Source: Domibacillus mangrovi (GTDB lineage Bacteria > Bacillota > Bacilli > Bacillales > Domibacillaceae). From it: a stretch of DNA of 64,000 bases. The stretch is taken from contig NZ_MRWQ01000005.1 of the NCBI RefSeq assembly GCF_001906925.1, positions 310,001-374,000 of the forward strand, given 5' to 3'. Each line of letters begins with the position of its first letter. Position 1 is the first letter of the stretch. The position numbers were made by a program, and so were the translations under genes. Below the pieces are notes generated by a model. The model made no database searches, was not told the origin of the DNA, and saw only the letters and a program-made list of their open reading frames with translations. Below, piece after piece: positions 34,572-43,990 of this stretch.

Positions 34572-37500
34572 TTATTGTATCAATTTATCTTTCGTGTGTA
34601 AACCTTTTTCTCTCAGCAATGGCCGATCAAAAAAACTGAACACGACCGGGATAACGATTAATGTTAAAAAAGTGCTTGATAGTAAACCGCCAATAACAAC
34701 AATGCCCATCGGCTGATTGATTTCCGTTCCATTACCGATGCCGGATGCGAGCGGTACAAGTCCTAAAATGGTCGTCAGTGCGGTCATTAAAACCGGACGA
34801 ACGCGATCTTTCACTGATTGAACAATGGCATCCGTTCCCGAGTAGCCTTCCTGCTTTCGCTGTAAAATGTAATCAACGATGACAATCGCATTATTGACGA
34901 CGATTCCGAGGAGAATTAATACACCGATCACAGCAGGTATGCTAAGCGGTAGCTGTGTAACGATGAGTGAAAGGGCAACGCCAATCATCATGAGTGGCAC
35001 AGTAAACATAATAACGAACGGATATTTAAATGATTCATATTGCGCAGCCATCACGATATAAATAAGTACGACAGCCAGAATCATTGCCATGATCATATCA
35101 TCCTTTGAATTATTCAAAAGCTCCTGATCCCCACTATAGGAAAGCTCTGTTTCATCAGGCAAGTTCAAGTCTGCTATTGCCTCACCCACTTTCGATGACA
35201 CATCCCCAAGATTCGTTGTTGCTGCGTACTGTAACGTAAATTGCACAGCATCCTGTCCACCAATTCTTCGTACATTCACAGGACCGTCTTTTATTTCAAT
35301 ATCCGCTATCCTTTCAAGCGCAACGAAATTCCCGGATGGTGTTTTGACGAGCATACCGCGCAGCCCATTCAGATTTTCTGTCACATCTTCATCATATCGA
35401 ACATAGACCGTTTTCACATTCGATGATGGTTCTTCAATAACTTGCGTCGCAAAGACACCGCGCGTTGCATCATTGACGATTTGCGCGACTTGCGCCGGCA
35501 CGAATCCAGCTGCCTGCGCTTCGGAACGGTTCACTGTTATTTGAATCTCTTTCACCGTTTCATCACGGTTCGTTTGTACGTCCGTCACACCAGTAATATC
35601 CATCACTGCCGATTCAATAGCAGCTACCGCTTTATCAAGACGATCTTTATCTGTATCACGGACATTGAATGCCAATGTTTGCGGTGCCGTACCCGAGGCC
35701 GATTGCAAATTGAACGTGACTTCTGCTGTTTCATTAACTGAACGTGCAGCTTTTTCAGCTTTCGGTTTTACATCATCCACAAAGTTGAAAATCGAGCGGC
35801 TGCGCTCTTCCATCATTTTCACATACATTTCCGCTTCGTTCTCTTTGCCAGTTCCGCGGAACGAATCTTCCTGCGTAGTACCGATTAAACTGACATACAC
35901 TTGCGTATCTTTTTCTTTTGCTAACACGTCTTCTACCGCTTTTACCACTTTATCTGTTTCTTCAAGCGATGTACCGTGTTCGGTTTCAACACGGACTGTG
36001 ACAAAGCCTTCATCCGTCGGCGGTAAAAACTGTGTACCAACTTTCGTTAAGCCATAAATACCGCCAAGCATGAGCACAAGCGCGATGCCAAGTACTACGA
36101 AACGGTGAGCAAGTGACCATCTGACTGCTTTTTCAAACAGGACGAGATGACGTGATTGTTGCCGTTTCACTTCGATATTTTCAGGTATTGCCGTTAAAAA
36201 ACGGCTCGCCAGCATCGGAATTACCGTTAATGCGACAACGAGTGACGCCACTAAACTGAATGAAATCGTCAGCGCAAATTCTTTAAAAATTTGCCCCAGA
36301 ATCCCAGAAATAAAGACGACCGGTAAAAAGACAGCAACTGTTGTAAGCGTTGATGCCGTAATAGCCATACCTACTTCTTTCGCCCCGTCATAGGCCGCTT
36401 TCTTCGGATCTTTCCCCATTGAAAGATGCCGGTATATGTTTTCGATGACGACAATGGCATTATCGACAAGCATCCCGATTCCGAGCGCAAGTGCACCGAG
36501 CGTCATAATATTCAAATTAAACCCTGCAAAATACATGAGCACAAATGTTATAATGACTGAGTATGGAATCGCGACACCGATAATAAGCGGACTTTTTATG
36601 TTACGCAAAAAGAAAAACAAAACCGCCATCGCAAGCGCACCCCCGACAATAAGCGAGTTGGCAATGTTGCCGATCGCAAGACGAATGTAATCCCCTTGGT
36701 CAAATAAAAGATCGGCCTGTACACCTTCATATTGACTCCTTAATAACAACTCATCTAACTTTTCTTGAAATTCTTTGGACACAGCCGCTGTATTCGCACC
36801 TGATTCTTGGAGAACACTTAGTAATATGGCTGGTTTTTCATTCGCACGTGTCACCGTGTCTTCATTTAGCGGCTTCAATTCTACCGTTGCGACATCTGAA
36901 ATCTTGACTTCTTCTCCATTTAGAGGGTTAACAGAAATCGTCAAGTTTTCAATATCAGCCGCTGTCGTTAACTGACTCATTATACGTGTCGTTAACGTTT
37001 TCCCTTCTGCTTCAACTGTGTTGCCCGGCAATGAAATGTTGTTCGCTTGAATCAATTGAACGACATCTGACTGACCAATCCCGTATTCCTTAAGCTTTTC
37101 TTCATCGAGTTCAACAATAAATTCATCAGATGTAACACCCGTTACCGATACGTTAGCCACTCCTTCTACTGACGATAAATCAGTCTCCAATGTTTTGGAC
37201 AACTGCTCAAGATCAACCTTTCCATCTGATTGCAGTGACAACTGAATAATGGGAAACTGGGACGGATCAAATTTCAAAAACTGCGGCTCACCGGCGCCTG
37301 TTGGCATTGGTGTCTGGGCGATCCGCTGCAGGACATCATTTTGAACATCATCAATGTTTGTGCTCCATGAAAATTCAAGCAAAATGAAATTGGAGCCTTC
37401 CTGTGATGTCGATGTTATCGTATCAATTCCTGGAAGCGTCGATAAACTGGCTTCGAGCGGCTTCGTAACTTTTTCTGACACTTCTTCTGGTCCTGCTCCG

Positions 37501-37655
37501 TCATACGTCGTCACGATAACTGCAATGGGCGGGTTCAAATCCGGAATGAGTTTCAATGGAATACGCATCAATGATACGATGCCTAGAATGATCACTAAAA
37601 ACATTAAGACCGTTGTAAAAACCGGCCGATCAATAGAAAATTTACTGATTTTCAA
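34572..37655 (-). CDS. RND-family efflux transporter (SwrC/AcrB-like)
   Basis: 1027 residues with the RND layout: TM1 (residues 12-32), a large extracellular loop, TM2-6, TM7 near 520, a second large loop and TM8-12. The proton-relay Asp residues are in LALGIGMLVDNAIVVIENIYRH near residue 400. The N-terminal FSIDRPVFTTVLMFLVIILG matches the HAE family. B. subtilis SwrC (YerP) is the model: surfactin resistance and swarming. As there, no periplasmic adaptor gene is adjacent. Its stop codon lies within the terC promoter region. Confidence 0.92.
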   Translation of the reverse strand: MKISKFSIDRPVFTTVLMFLVIILGIVSLMRIPLKLIPDLNPPIAVIVTTYDGAGPEEVSEKVTKPLEASLSTLPGIDTITSTSQEGSNFILLEFSWSTNIDDVQNDVLQRIAQTPMPTGAGEPQFLKFDPSQFPIIQLSLQSDGKVDLEQLSKTLETDLSSVEGVANVSVTGVTSDEFIVELDEEKLKEYGIGQSDVVQLIQANNISLPGNTVEAEGKTLTTRIMSQLTTAADIENLTISVNPLNGEEVKISDVATVELKPLNEDTVTRANEKPAILLSVLQESGANTAAVSKEFQEKLDELLLRSQYEGVQADLLFDQGDYIRLAIGNIANSLIVGGALAMAVLFFFLRNIKSPLIIGVAIPYSVIITFVLMYFAGFNLNIMTLGALALGIGMLVDNAIVVIENIYRHLSMGKDPKKAAYDGAKEVGMAITASTLTTVAVFLPVVFISGILGQIFKEFALTISFSLVASLVVALTVIPMLASRFLTAIPENIEVKRQQSRHLVLFEKAVRWSLAHRFVVLGIALVLMLGGIYGLTKVGTQFLPPTDEGFVTVRVETEHGTSLEETDKVVKAVEDVLAKEKDTQVYVSLIGTTQEDSFRGTGKENEAEMYVKMMEERSRSIFNFVDDVKPKAEKAARSVNETAEVTFNLQSASGTAPQTLAFNVRDTDKDRLDKAVAAIESAVMDITGVTDVQTNRDETVKEIQITVNRSEAQAAGFVPAQVAQIVNDATRGVFATQVIEEPSSNVKTVYVRYDEDVTENLNGLRGMLVKTPSGNFVALERIADIEIKDGPVNVRRIGGQDAVQFTLQYAATTNLGDVSSKVGEAIADLNLPDETELSYSGDQELLNNSKDDMIMAMILAVVLIYIVMAAQYESFKYPFVIMFTVPLMMIGVALSLIVTQLPLSIPAVIGVLILLGIVVNNAIVIVDYILQRKQEGYSGTDAIVQSVKDRVRPVLMTALTTILGLVPLASGIGNGTEINQPMGIVVIGGLLSSTFLTLIVIPVVFSFFDRPLLREKGLHTKDKLIQ
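34574..34602 (-). promoter_or_regulatory. SigA promoter of the riboswitch-terC transcript
   Basis: Minus strand TTTACA (34602-34597), 17-base spacer, TACAAT (34579-34574). It lies inside the 3' end of the RND pump gene, and would start transcription about 34567. Confidence 0.7.
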
Positions 37656-37744
37656 TCTTCTGCCCCCTCTGCGATTTGCTCTGCTGTCTTTTAACTATAC
37701 CTAATATTTCCTCGAGTTAATCAATTCAAACGCATTCGATTACA

Positions 37745-37777
37745 CAAAAAACCGACCTTAACATTAAGATCGGTTTT
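37745..37777 (-). terminator. Terminator of nhaC
   Basis: ACCGATCTTAATGTTAAGGTCGGT on the minus strand pairs with one G-T and is followed by TTTTTT; the nhaC stop lies in the stem. Confidence 0.8.
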
Positions 37778-39149
37778 CTTTGGAGATCGTCCATCCTGTA
37801 TATCCATACAAAACCGTCAACAGGGGACTGACTAAACAAAAAAATGCGAAAAAGAAATAGTCCGTCACCGGAACACCAAGCACATCCGCAATAAAGACAC
37901 CGCATACGCTCCATGGAACAAGCGGATTCACAACGGTTCCTGCATCTTCAAGTGTTCTTGATAAATTCTTTTTTACTAGTCCCAATTTTTCAAAATGGTG
38001 ACTAAACGCTTCACCTGTAAGTAATATGGATAAATATTGCTCACCGATTATGACGTTGATCCCCATTGCGGTAGCAGCTGTCGCAGCAATCGAATGCCCT
38101 GCTGTTGTTAGTTTTCGCTCAATTCCTTCAAATAGGCATGGAATAACACCAAGCGTAAAAAGCAAACCACCAAGACTTAATGATAGCAATATAAGGGACA
38201 CTGTGAACATCATGCTGTCAAGTCCTCCCCGTGACAGCAATGCATCCACTTCGGCATTCCCTGTGTCCGGCACGAATCCGGCAAATAAAACGGCCGCTGT
38301 GTCTGCAATTGATTTGCCCGAATGAAAAAAAGAAAGCCCTGTGGCAAACGCTGTACTGGCCGCAAGCGTTAAGAGCGGCGGAACTCTTCTAATAGAAAGG
38401 ATAACAAGCATTAGAGCCGGCAACCAAGAATACCAGTGAATAAAGCCCATCTCTTGAATCGTGTCTCTTATCTGCTGAACATCTTGAAATGAACTACCAT
38501 CAAGATCAGGGGACAAAGCCGCAAATCCAGCAAGGGATAGAAGAAAGGCTGGCACTGTCGTCCACGCCATATTTTGAATATGAACGAACAAATCCACACC
38601 AGCGATCGATGCCGCTAAATTGGTCGTGTCTGATAAAGGGGACATTTTATCGCCAAAAAAAGCACCGGACACTACTGCGCCTGCTGTAATAGCAGCTGAC
38701 GCATCCATCGCAGATGCCACGCCGACAAGCGCAACGCCAATTGTCGCCACTGTCGTTAATGAACTGCCAATAAACAATCCGATTAATGAGGCAGTTAAAA
38801 ACACAGCACCATAAAAAAAGCCGGGCGATACAAAGAAAAAAGCAGTATCCATTAGTGAAAGAATCGTTCCTGACAGCAGCCATGCACTAATTAACAGTCC
38901 AATCATGAAAAAAATAAACACGGCTGAAATTCCTGATTTCGCTCCGTCTACCAGTCCTTTTTCAAGAGAGGTGTATGGAACACGCTTCATAAGGCCAAAC
39001 AGAATCAGAACAAAAATCGACACAATAACCGGTATGTGCGGTACTGTTCCTACAAAAATAATCATTGTACTAATAATGGCCATAATCATAAAAAGTAAGC
39101 TCATCGCTTCATAAAAAGCGGGTTGATATACCTGCTTTATGTTAAACAT
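37764..39149 (-). CDS. nhaC: Na+/H+ antiporter NhaC
   Basis: 461 residues with about twelve membrane segments. The family signature FGDKMSPLSDTTNLAASIAGVDLFVHI lies near residue 165, and ALMLVILSIRRVPPLL, EDAGTVVNPLVPWSVCGVFIADVLGV complete the match. It extrudes Na+ in exchange for protons at alkaline pH. B. subtilis NhaC is a close functional model; a malate/lactate antiporter role (MleN type) is an alternative within the same family. Transcribed alone. Confidence 0.88.
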   Translation of the reverse strand: MFNIKQVYQPAFYEAMSLLFMIMAIISTMIIFVGTVPHIPVIVSIFVLILFGLMKRVPYTSLEKGLVDGAKSGISAVFIFFMIGLLISAWLLSGTILSLMDTAFFFVSPGFFYGAVFLTASLIGLFIGSSLTTVATIGVALVGVASAMDASAAITAGAVVSGAFFGDKMSPLSDTTNLAASIAGVDLFVHIQNMAWTTVPAFLLSLAGFAALSPDLDGSSFQDVQQIRDTIQEMGFIHWYSWLPALMLVILSIRRVPPLLTLAASTAFATGLSFFHSGKSIADTAAVLFAGFVPDTGNAEVDALLSRGGLDSMMFTVSLILLSLSLGGLLFTLGVIPCLFEGIERKLTTAGHSIAATAATAMGINVIIGEQYLSILLTGEAFSHHFEKLGLVKKNLSRTLEDAGTVVNPLVPWSVCGVFIADVLGVPVTDYFFFAFFCLVSPLLTVLYGYTGWTISKENRS

Positions 39150-39220
39150 TCCAACACCCCTGATTCCTTACACATTTTACATGCCTTATTATTGCGAAAT
39201 AAAAATCACCCGTCAACATA

Positions 39221-39249
39221 GAAAAGCCCCTCTATGAGCAAGAGAGGCT
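39221..39249 (-). terminator. Terminator of prfC
   Basis: Minus strand AGCCTCTCT and AGAGGGGCT pair with one G-T around a 7-base loop; TTTTC follows. Confidence 0.8.
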
Positions 39250-39261
39250 ACCTTGTTCCAT

Positions 39262-40833
39262 TTATCCCATTAAGTTGTACAAACGAATATTTTCATGTTT
39301 ATCCTGGAACCAGCGCAGTGCAAAATCATTTTCAAATAAAAAGACAAGTTTGCCTGCACGATCTCGAACAAGCGTGCTTCTCGATGATGACATGGAATCT
39401 TTAATGTCTTCTTCATTTTCTACCCAACGAGCAATTTTCGAGCCAATTGATTCCATCCGCACTTCCGAATTGTATTCGCCTATCATCCGATGTTCAAACA
39501 CTTCAAACTGAAGTTGACCGACCGCACCTAGAATATATTCTTCTGTACGAACTGTTTTGTATAATTGTATAGCACCTTCTTGCACAAGCTGATCGATTCC
39601 TTTATGGAAACTTTTTTGTTTCATCACATTTTTAGCGGCTACTTTCACGAACAATTCCGGTGTAAACTGGGGCAATTTTTCATATTGAAAGATTGGTTTA
39701 CCAGCAGTGATTGTATCACCAATCTGATAATTACCTGTGTCATACAACCCGATGATATCGCCGCTTACCGCTTCATTGACCGTACTACGGTCATCCGCAA
39801 GAAATTGTGTGGACTGCGATACTTTCGTCGTTTTCCCCGTCCGTGCAAGTGTCACAGCCATCCCACGCTCAAATTTGCCTGAGCAAATACGTAAAAAGGC
39901 AATCCGGTCACGATGAGCTGGATTCATATTTGCCTGTATTTTAAAAATAAAACCCGAAAATTGTTCATTTAACGGATCAATTTCACCGATATCGGCTGTA
40001 CGCGGCTGTGGCGCCGGCGCAAATTGCAAATACGTTTCTAAAAACGTCTGCACACCAAAGTTCGTCAAGGCGCTGCCGAAAAATACAGGTGATAATTCAC
40101 CGGAATCAATTTTCTCACGTGAAAAATCATTTCCTGCTTCTTCAAGCAACATAATATCGTCCATTGCTTCTATATAATGGGACGTTTGTTTGATCGGATG
40201 ATCAGCAGCAATATGTCCGTCTGCATCAAGCGATAAAAAACGATCGGCTTCTTCTGTACGGAATTGTTCTACCCGTTTGTTATAGCGGTCATAAATACCG
40301 AAAAATTCTTTTCCCATTCCGATCGGCCAGTTCATTGGATACGACTGAATGCCAAGGACTTCTTCTAATTCTTCTAACAGTTCAAGCGGCATTTTCCCCT
40401 GGCGGTCAAGCTTGTTAATAAATGTGAATATCGGAATGCCTCTCATGCGGCATACTTTAAATAATTTTAATGTCTGTGCTTCAATTCCTTTCGCTGCATC
40501 GACTATCATGACCGCACTATCTACAGCCATAAGCGTTCGATACGTATCTTCACTAAAGTCTTGATGCCCTGGTGTATCCAAAATATTGACATTAAAATCT
40601 TTATATGCAAACTGCATAACAGATGATGTAACCGAAATACCACGTTGCTTTTCAATTTCCATCCAGTCAGATGTCGCAAATTTCCCTGACTTTTTTCCTT
40701 TTACTGTTCCTGCATCTCGAATCGCGCCTCCAAATAAAAGCAGCTTTTCAGTCATAGTCGTTTTCCCGGCATCTGGATGGGAGATAATTGCAAATGTCCG
40801 TCTTGATAATACGTCTTCTTTAAATGATGTCAC
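39262..40833 (-). CDS. prfC: Peptide chain release factor 3
   Basis: GTPase that recycles RF1/RF2 from ribosomes after termination. 523 residues from a GTG at 40833, which follows AAAGGAAG at proper spacing; the open frame extends 9 codons further. G1 [16 protein letters not shown]2-region [13 protein letters not shown]3 [15 protein letters not shown]4 FINKLDR, then RF3-type domains II and III. The sequence ends [18 protein letters not shown], typical for the family. Many Bacillus genomes lack it as far as I recall, so its presence is a lineage trait. Confidence 0.95.
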   Translation of the reverse strand: MTSFKEDVLSRRTFAIISHPDAGKTTMTEKLLLFGGAIRDAGTVKGKKSGKFATSDWMEIEKQRGISVTSSVMQFAYKDFNVNILDTPGHQDFSEDTYRTLMAVDSAVMIVDAAKGIEAQTLKLFKVCRMRGIPIFTFINKLDRQGKMPLELLEELEEVLGIQSYPMNWPIGMGKEFFGIYDRYNKRVEQFRTEEADRFLSLDADGHIAADHPIKQTSHYIEAMDDIMLLEEAGNDFSREKIDSGELSPVFFGSALTNFGVQTFLETYLQFAPAPQPRTADIGEIDPLNEQFSGFIFKIQANMNPAHRDRIAFLRICSGKFERGMAVTLARTGKTTKVSQSTQFLADDRSTVNEAVSGDIIGLYDTGNYQIGDTITAGKPIFQYEKLPQFTPELFVKVAAKNVMKQKSFHKGIDQLVQEGAIQLYKTVRTEEYILGAVGQLQFEVFEHRMIGEYNSEVRMESIGSKIARWVENEEDIKDSMSSSRSTLVRDRAGKLVFLFENDFALRWFQDKHENIRLYNLMG

Positions 40834-41139
40834 ACTCTTTCTTCCTTTCCATTCTGACACGTTTATAGTCTGTCGATTCAGATAGCATATATAGTAAGTA
40901 CTTTTTAAATTTCACGTCTTTTTCAAACAGTTAAATAACCGACGGACTTAATTATAAACTAGACAGCTGTTTATGTGTAACTAAAAATTAAGAAGTGAGT
41001 ACGATGATGTATGTATGGAGACTATTCTACAGATGTATTGTTCTTATAATCAGCTTTCTTTTTTTAATAAATAGATATCAAATTAACTTGCCCATCAAAA
41101 AAACAATAATATTCAGAATATTTTTTCATTGACTTTTTT
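40834..41139. other. AT-rich intergenic stretch upstream of the GlsB-type gene
   Basis: No strong gene. A 42-codon plus-strand frame (41004-41132) encodes a mostly hydrophobic peptide with a weak AAGTGAG ribosome site and a poor upstream promoter; I do not call it a gene. No terminator or riboswitch fold was recognised. Confidence 0.5.
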
Positions 41140-41165
41140 GTTTTTTATTTTGCAATAACGGGAAT
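41140..41165 (+). promoter_or_regulatory. Candidate SigB promoter
   Basis: GTTTTT (41140-41145), 14-base spacer, GGGAAT (41160-41165), against the SigB consensus GTTTAA-12 to 15-GGGTAT. It is 50 bp ahead of a stress-type membrane protein whose B. subtilis relative (ywzA) is, as I recall, in the SigB regulon. Confidence 0.6.
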
Positions 41166-41215
41166 ACATAAACCAACATAGCATTACAACTTAAACTTTT
41201 AGGAGGAAATAAATC

Positions 41216-41467
41216 ATGGGCTTTATTATGTTCTTAATTGTCGGTGGGGTCATCGGCTGGCTTGCAGGACTTATATTAGGTAAAGACATTCCAGGCGGTA
41301 TCATTGGCAATATCATTGCAGGTATTATTGGAGCATGGGTCGGCGGAGCACTTCTTGGCCGTATGGGTCCAGACATTGGCGGTATGGCGATTATTCCAGC
41401 TCTAATCGGTGCAGTTATTCTCGTTGCTATCGTAAGCTTTATCCTTAAGAGAATGCGTCATGCATAA
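41216..41467 (+). CDS. GlsB/YeaQ/YmgE-family stress membrane protein
   Basis: 83 residues with three glycine-rich membrane segments: MGFIMFLIVGGVIGWLAGLILGKD, GGIIGNIIAGIIGAWVGGALLG and IIPALIGAVILVAIVSFILKR. The pattern is typical of the transglycosylase-associated protein family. AGGAGG sits 9 bases before the ATG. General-stress role inferred from family and from a SigB-like promoter; the molecular function is unknown. Confidence 0.9.
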   Translation: MGFIMFLIVGGVIGWLAGLILGKDIPGGIIGNIIAGIIGAWVGGALLGRMGPDIGGMAIIPALIGAVILVAIVSFILKRMRHA

Positions 41468-41507
41468 TAAAAAAGTGTCGCCCGCTCAAGCTGGCGACAC
41501 TTTTTTT
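41468..41507. terminator. Bidirectional terminator between the GlsB-type gene and metC
   Basis: GTGTCGCC/GGCGACAC stem with 10-base loop, A-run left and T7 right. The metC stop overlaps its edge. Confidence 0.88.
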
Positions 41508-42657
41508 ATGTTAATGTTTGAAATGCCTGGTCAAAGTCACGGATTAAATCATCCGGTGATTCAAGACCTACTGACAAACGAAGAAGACCGTCTGTTATGC
41601 CACGTTTATTCCGTTCTTCTGGCGGCATTGCCGCGTGAGACATTTTTGGCGGATACGATAAAATTGATTCAACTGCACCAAGACTTACGGCAAAAACCGG
41701 AATTTTCACATTGGCGCTAAACTGGCGAACAGCGTCTTCATTTTCAAGTTCAAATGATAAAACGGCGCCTCCTCCTGATGCTTGGCGGAAATGTGTAGAA
41801 TGACCTGGATGAACAGCTAGACCTGGATAATACACATTTTTCACAAGCGGATGTACAGCCAAGTAATTCGCTATTTCAGCTGCACCTTTTTGTGATTGTT
41901 CAAGTCGAACAGACAATGTTTTTAATCCACGTAGTACGAGCCAGCAGTCCTGTACCCCTAATACGGCACCAAATGAGTTTTGAAGCGCATAAATCTTTGA
42001 TGCAATGACTTCATCCTTTGCGACAGCAAGGCCTGCTAACACATCGCTGTGGCCTGATAAGAACTTCGTTGCACTGTGTAAAACAAGGTCGACTCCAAAT
42101 TCGATTGGACGTTGCAATGCGGGCGTTAAAAACGTATTATCAAGGAATGTCAGACAGTTATTCGCTTTCGCTAGTTTAACGATCCCTTCAATATCGGTCA
42201 CTTTCAAAAGCGGATTGGATGGTGTTTCCATATAAATGACTTTCGTATTCGGCTGAATTGCTTTGGCCACTGCATCAAGATCCGTCATATCAACGAATGT
42301 ATGTTCAATACCGAATCGTGTCAATACCGCTGTTACCATGCGGAATGTGCCGCCGTATACGTCCTCTGTTACAACGACATGATCTCCTTTAGATAATAGA
42401 AGAAACGCAGTTGAAATCGCCGCCATACCAGATGCAAACGCAAATCCGCGCACACCTCCTTCTAATTCTGCAATCGCGGCTTCAAGTGTTTCACGCGTCG
42501 GATTTCCGGAACGGCTGTAATCATACTGGCCAAATGAATCAAAATCAGATTGGTGAAACGTTGATGCATGCTGAATTGGTACACTGACGGCTCCTGTATA
42601 TGAATCGAATTTATGCTCGTTATGAAGCAATTTTGTTTGAAATGTATAGTCACTCAT
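41506..42657 (-). CDS. metC: Cystathionine beta-lyase
   Basis: Cleaves cystathionine to homocysteine, pyruvate and ammonia in methionine synthesis. 383 residues of the Cys/Met metabolism PLP family: YSRSGNPTRETLE near residue 46, FASGMAAIST near 75, and the Schiff-base Lys in VLHSATKFLSGHSDVLAG near 197. It overlaps the metI stop by 8 bases, as in the B. subtilis metIC operon, and is therefore under the SAM riboswitch upstream of metI. MetI and MetC are told apart here by order and relative similarity, as the two families are close. Confidence 0.9.
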   Translation of the reverse strand: MSDYTFQTKLLHNEHKFDSYTGAVSVPIQHASTFHQSDFDSFGQYDYSRSGNPTRETLEAAIAELEGGVRGFAFASGMAAISTAFLLLSKGDHVVVTEDVYGGTFRMVTAVLTRFGIEHTFVDMTDLDAVAKAIQPNTKVIYMETPSNPLLKVTDIEGIVKLAKANNCLTFLDNTFLTPALQRPIEFGVDLVLHSATKFLSGHSDVLAGLAVAKDEVIASKIYALQNSFGAVLGVQDCWLVLRGLKTLSVRLEQSQKGAAEIANYLAVHPLVKNVYYPGLAVHPGHSTHFRQASGGGAVLSFELENEDAVRQFSANVKIPVFAVSLGAVESILSYPPKMSHAAMPPEERNKRGITDGLLRLSVGLESPDDLIRDFDQAFQTLT

Positions 42658-43762
42658 CTAATCTTCCTTTCATTTTTTCAAATGCTTGCGTTAAATCCTC
42701 CATTAAATCTTCTACGTGCTCAATACCAATTGAGAAACGCAGAAGCTTGTTACAGATTCCGTTTGCGATGCGCACGTCTTCAGGTATGTCCATATGCGTC
42801 TGCGTCGCAGGGTACGTAATAAAGCTTTCTACGCCTCCAAGGCTTTCCGCAAATGAAATCAACTGCATATTTCGCAAAAATGGATTGACCCAGTTTTCCG
42901 ATTTTAAACGAAACGAAAGCATCCCGCCCTGTCCCGGATATAACACATCTAAAATGTCTTCGTGTGCTTCTAAAAACGCAGCGATTTTCCGTCCATTTTC
43001 TGTGTGCTGCTTCATACGTAGACTAAGCGTTTTCATTCCCCGGGCAAGCAGCCAAGAATCAAACGGTGACAGTACCGCACCAATCGCATTTTGAAATTCA
43101 AATACTTTTGCCGAGAGCTCTTCTCCTTTTACTGCGATCAGTCCAGCAAGTACGTCATTGTGACCGCCAAGATATTTCGTCGCGCTATGGAGAACGATGT
43201 CAGCCCCTTGCTCGATCGGACGCTGCAACAACGGTGTATAAAACGTATTATCAACAATCAAAAGTAACTTATGTTCTTTTGCAAATGAGGCAACAGAGGA
43301 AATATCCGTTTCCTTCATCAATGGATTCGTCGGTGTTTCCAAAAAAATGGCTTTCGTTTTGTTTGAAATGCGCTCTTTCGTTTTAGTCAAATCCTCAAAG
43401 CTGTCGTATGTAAATGCCAGACCAAACTTTTTCCAACCTTTTTCAAACAGACGATATGTGCCTCCATATAGATCAGCTGATACGAGAAATTCATCGCCCG
43501 GCTCAAATAAAGACAAAAGTGTATGTATGGCTGCCATGCCAGATGAAAAAGCAAAACCTGCATCCGCTCCTTCTAGATCGGCAATCGTTTTTTCAACGAC
43601 TTCACGTGTCGGATTTCCTGTTCGCACATAATCATACCCTGTCGACATACCAATTCCTTCGTGACGGTATGCTGTTGAAAAATAGACAGGCGTATTAATT
43701 GTACCGGTTGGATTATTCGTTCTGTTGCCAATTTGCGCTAATTTCGTTTCAATATTTGTCAT
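42650..43762 (-). CDS. metI: Cystathionine gamma-synthase / O-acetylhomoserine thiolyase
   Basis: 370 residues, starting MTNIETKLAQIGNRTNNPTGTINTPVYFSTAYRH. Forms cystathionine from an activated homoserine and cysteine; B. subtilis MetI also has thiolyase activity. The PLP Lys is in VLHSATKYLGGHNDVLAG near residue 190, and VRTGNPTREVVE near 47. AAAAAGGAG precedes the ATG. First gene after the SAM riboswitch, so it is shut off when S-adenosylmethionine is plentiful. Confidence 0.92.
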   Translation of the reverse strand: MTNIETKLAQIGNRTNNPTGTINTPVYFSTAYRHEGIGMSTGYDYVRTGNPTREVVEKTIADLEGADAGFAFSSGMAAIHTLLSLFEPGDEFLVSADLYGGTYRLFEKGWKKFGLAFTYDSFEDLTKTKERISNKTKAIFLETPTNPLMKETDISSVASFAKEHKLLLIVDNTFYTPLLQRPIEQGADIVLHSATKYLGGHNDVLAGLIAVKGEELSAKVFEFQNAIGAVLSPFDSWLLARGMKTLSLRMKQHTENGRKIAAFLEAHEDILDVLYPGQGGMLSFRLKSENWVNPFLRNMQLISFAESLGGVESFITYPATQTHMDIPEDVRIANGICNKLLRFSIGIEHVEDLMEDLTQAFEKMKGRLDE

Positions 43763-43781
43763 CGCGATCGCTCCTTTTTAT

Positions 43782-43813
43782 AAAAAAACAAGCCTTCATG
43801 GAAGAAGGCTTGT
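43782..43813 (-). terminator. S-box expression-platform terminator
   Basis: ACAAGCCTTC/GAAGGCTTGT with a 5-base loop and T7 on the minus strand, 20 bp before the metI ribosome site. Confidence 0.93.
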
Positions 43814-43819
43814 TTTTAC

Positions 43820-43932
43820 ACTTCTTCTCATCTCCCGGACGGTGTCAGTCCGCTGGATTTAGCACCTTTGCCCTGCAAGGCCGGTTGCTGAAGCATCATC
43901 GGGCCAGTCCCTCCGCTTCTCTTGATAAGGTT
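43820..43932 (-). promoter_or_regulatory. SAM-I (S-box) riboswitch upstream of metI-metC
   Basis: Minus strand order: CTTATCAAGAGAAGCGGAGGGA, CTGGCCCGATGA, GCTTCAGCAACCGGCC, AAGGTGCTAAATCCAGC, then GATGAGAAG closing P1. These are the S-box hallmarks. Binding of S-adenosylmethionine stabilises P1 and lets the terminator at 43782-43813 form. Confidence 0.97.
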
Positions 43933-43956
43933 TGTTTAATTAGTCTTATTTTTTTA

Positions 43957-43985
43957 AATGTACAGGAAAATAAGCGTGATGACAA
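43957..43985 (-). promoter_or_regulatory. SigA promoter of the metI leader
   Basis: Minus strand TTGTCA (43985-43980), 17-base spacer, TACATT (43962-43957), placing the transcript start some 20 bases before the aptamer. Confidence 0.75.
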
Positions 43986-43990
43986 CCTTT

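Noticed and set aside
34457-34639. 60-codon plus-strand frame between terC and the RND gene
   Set aside because: Antisense to the manganese riboswitch and its promoter.
41004-41132. 42-codon hydrophobic plus-strand frame
   Set aside because: Only a weak ribosome site and no convincing promoter; kept only as a note in the intergenic entry.
41460-41720. 86-codon plus-strand frame after the GlsB-type gene
   Set aside because: Starts in the preceding stop region, crosses a strong terminator and lies antisense to metC.
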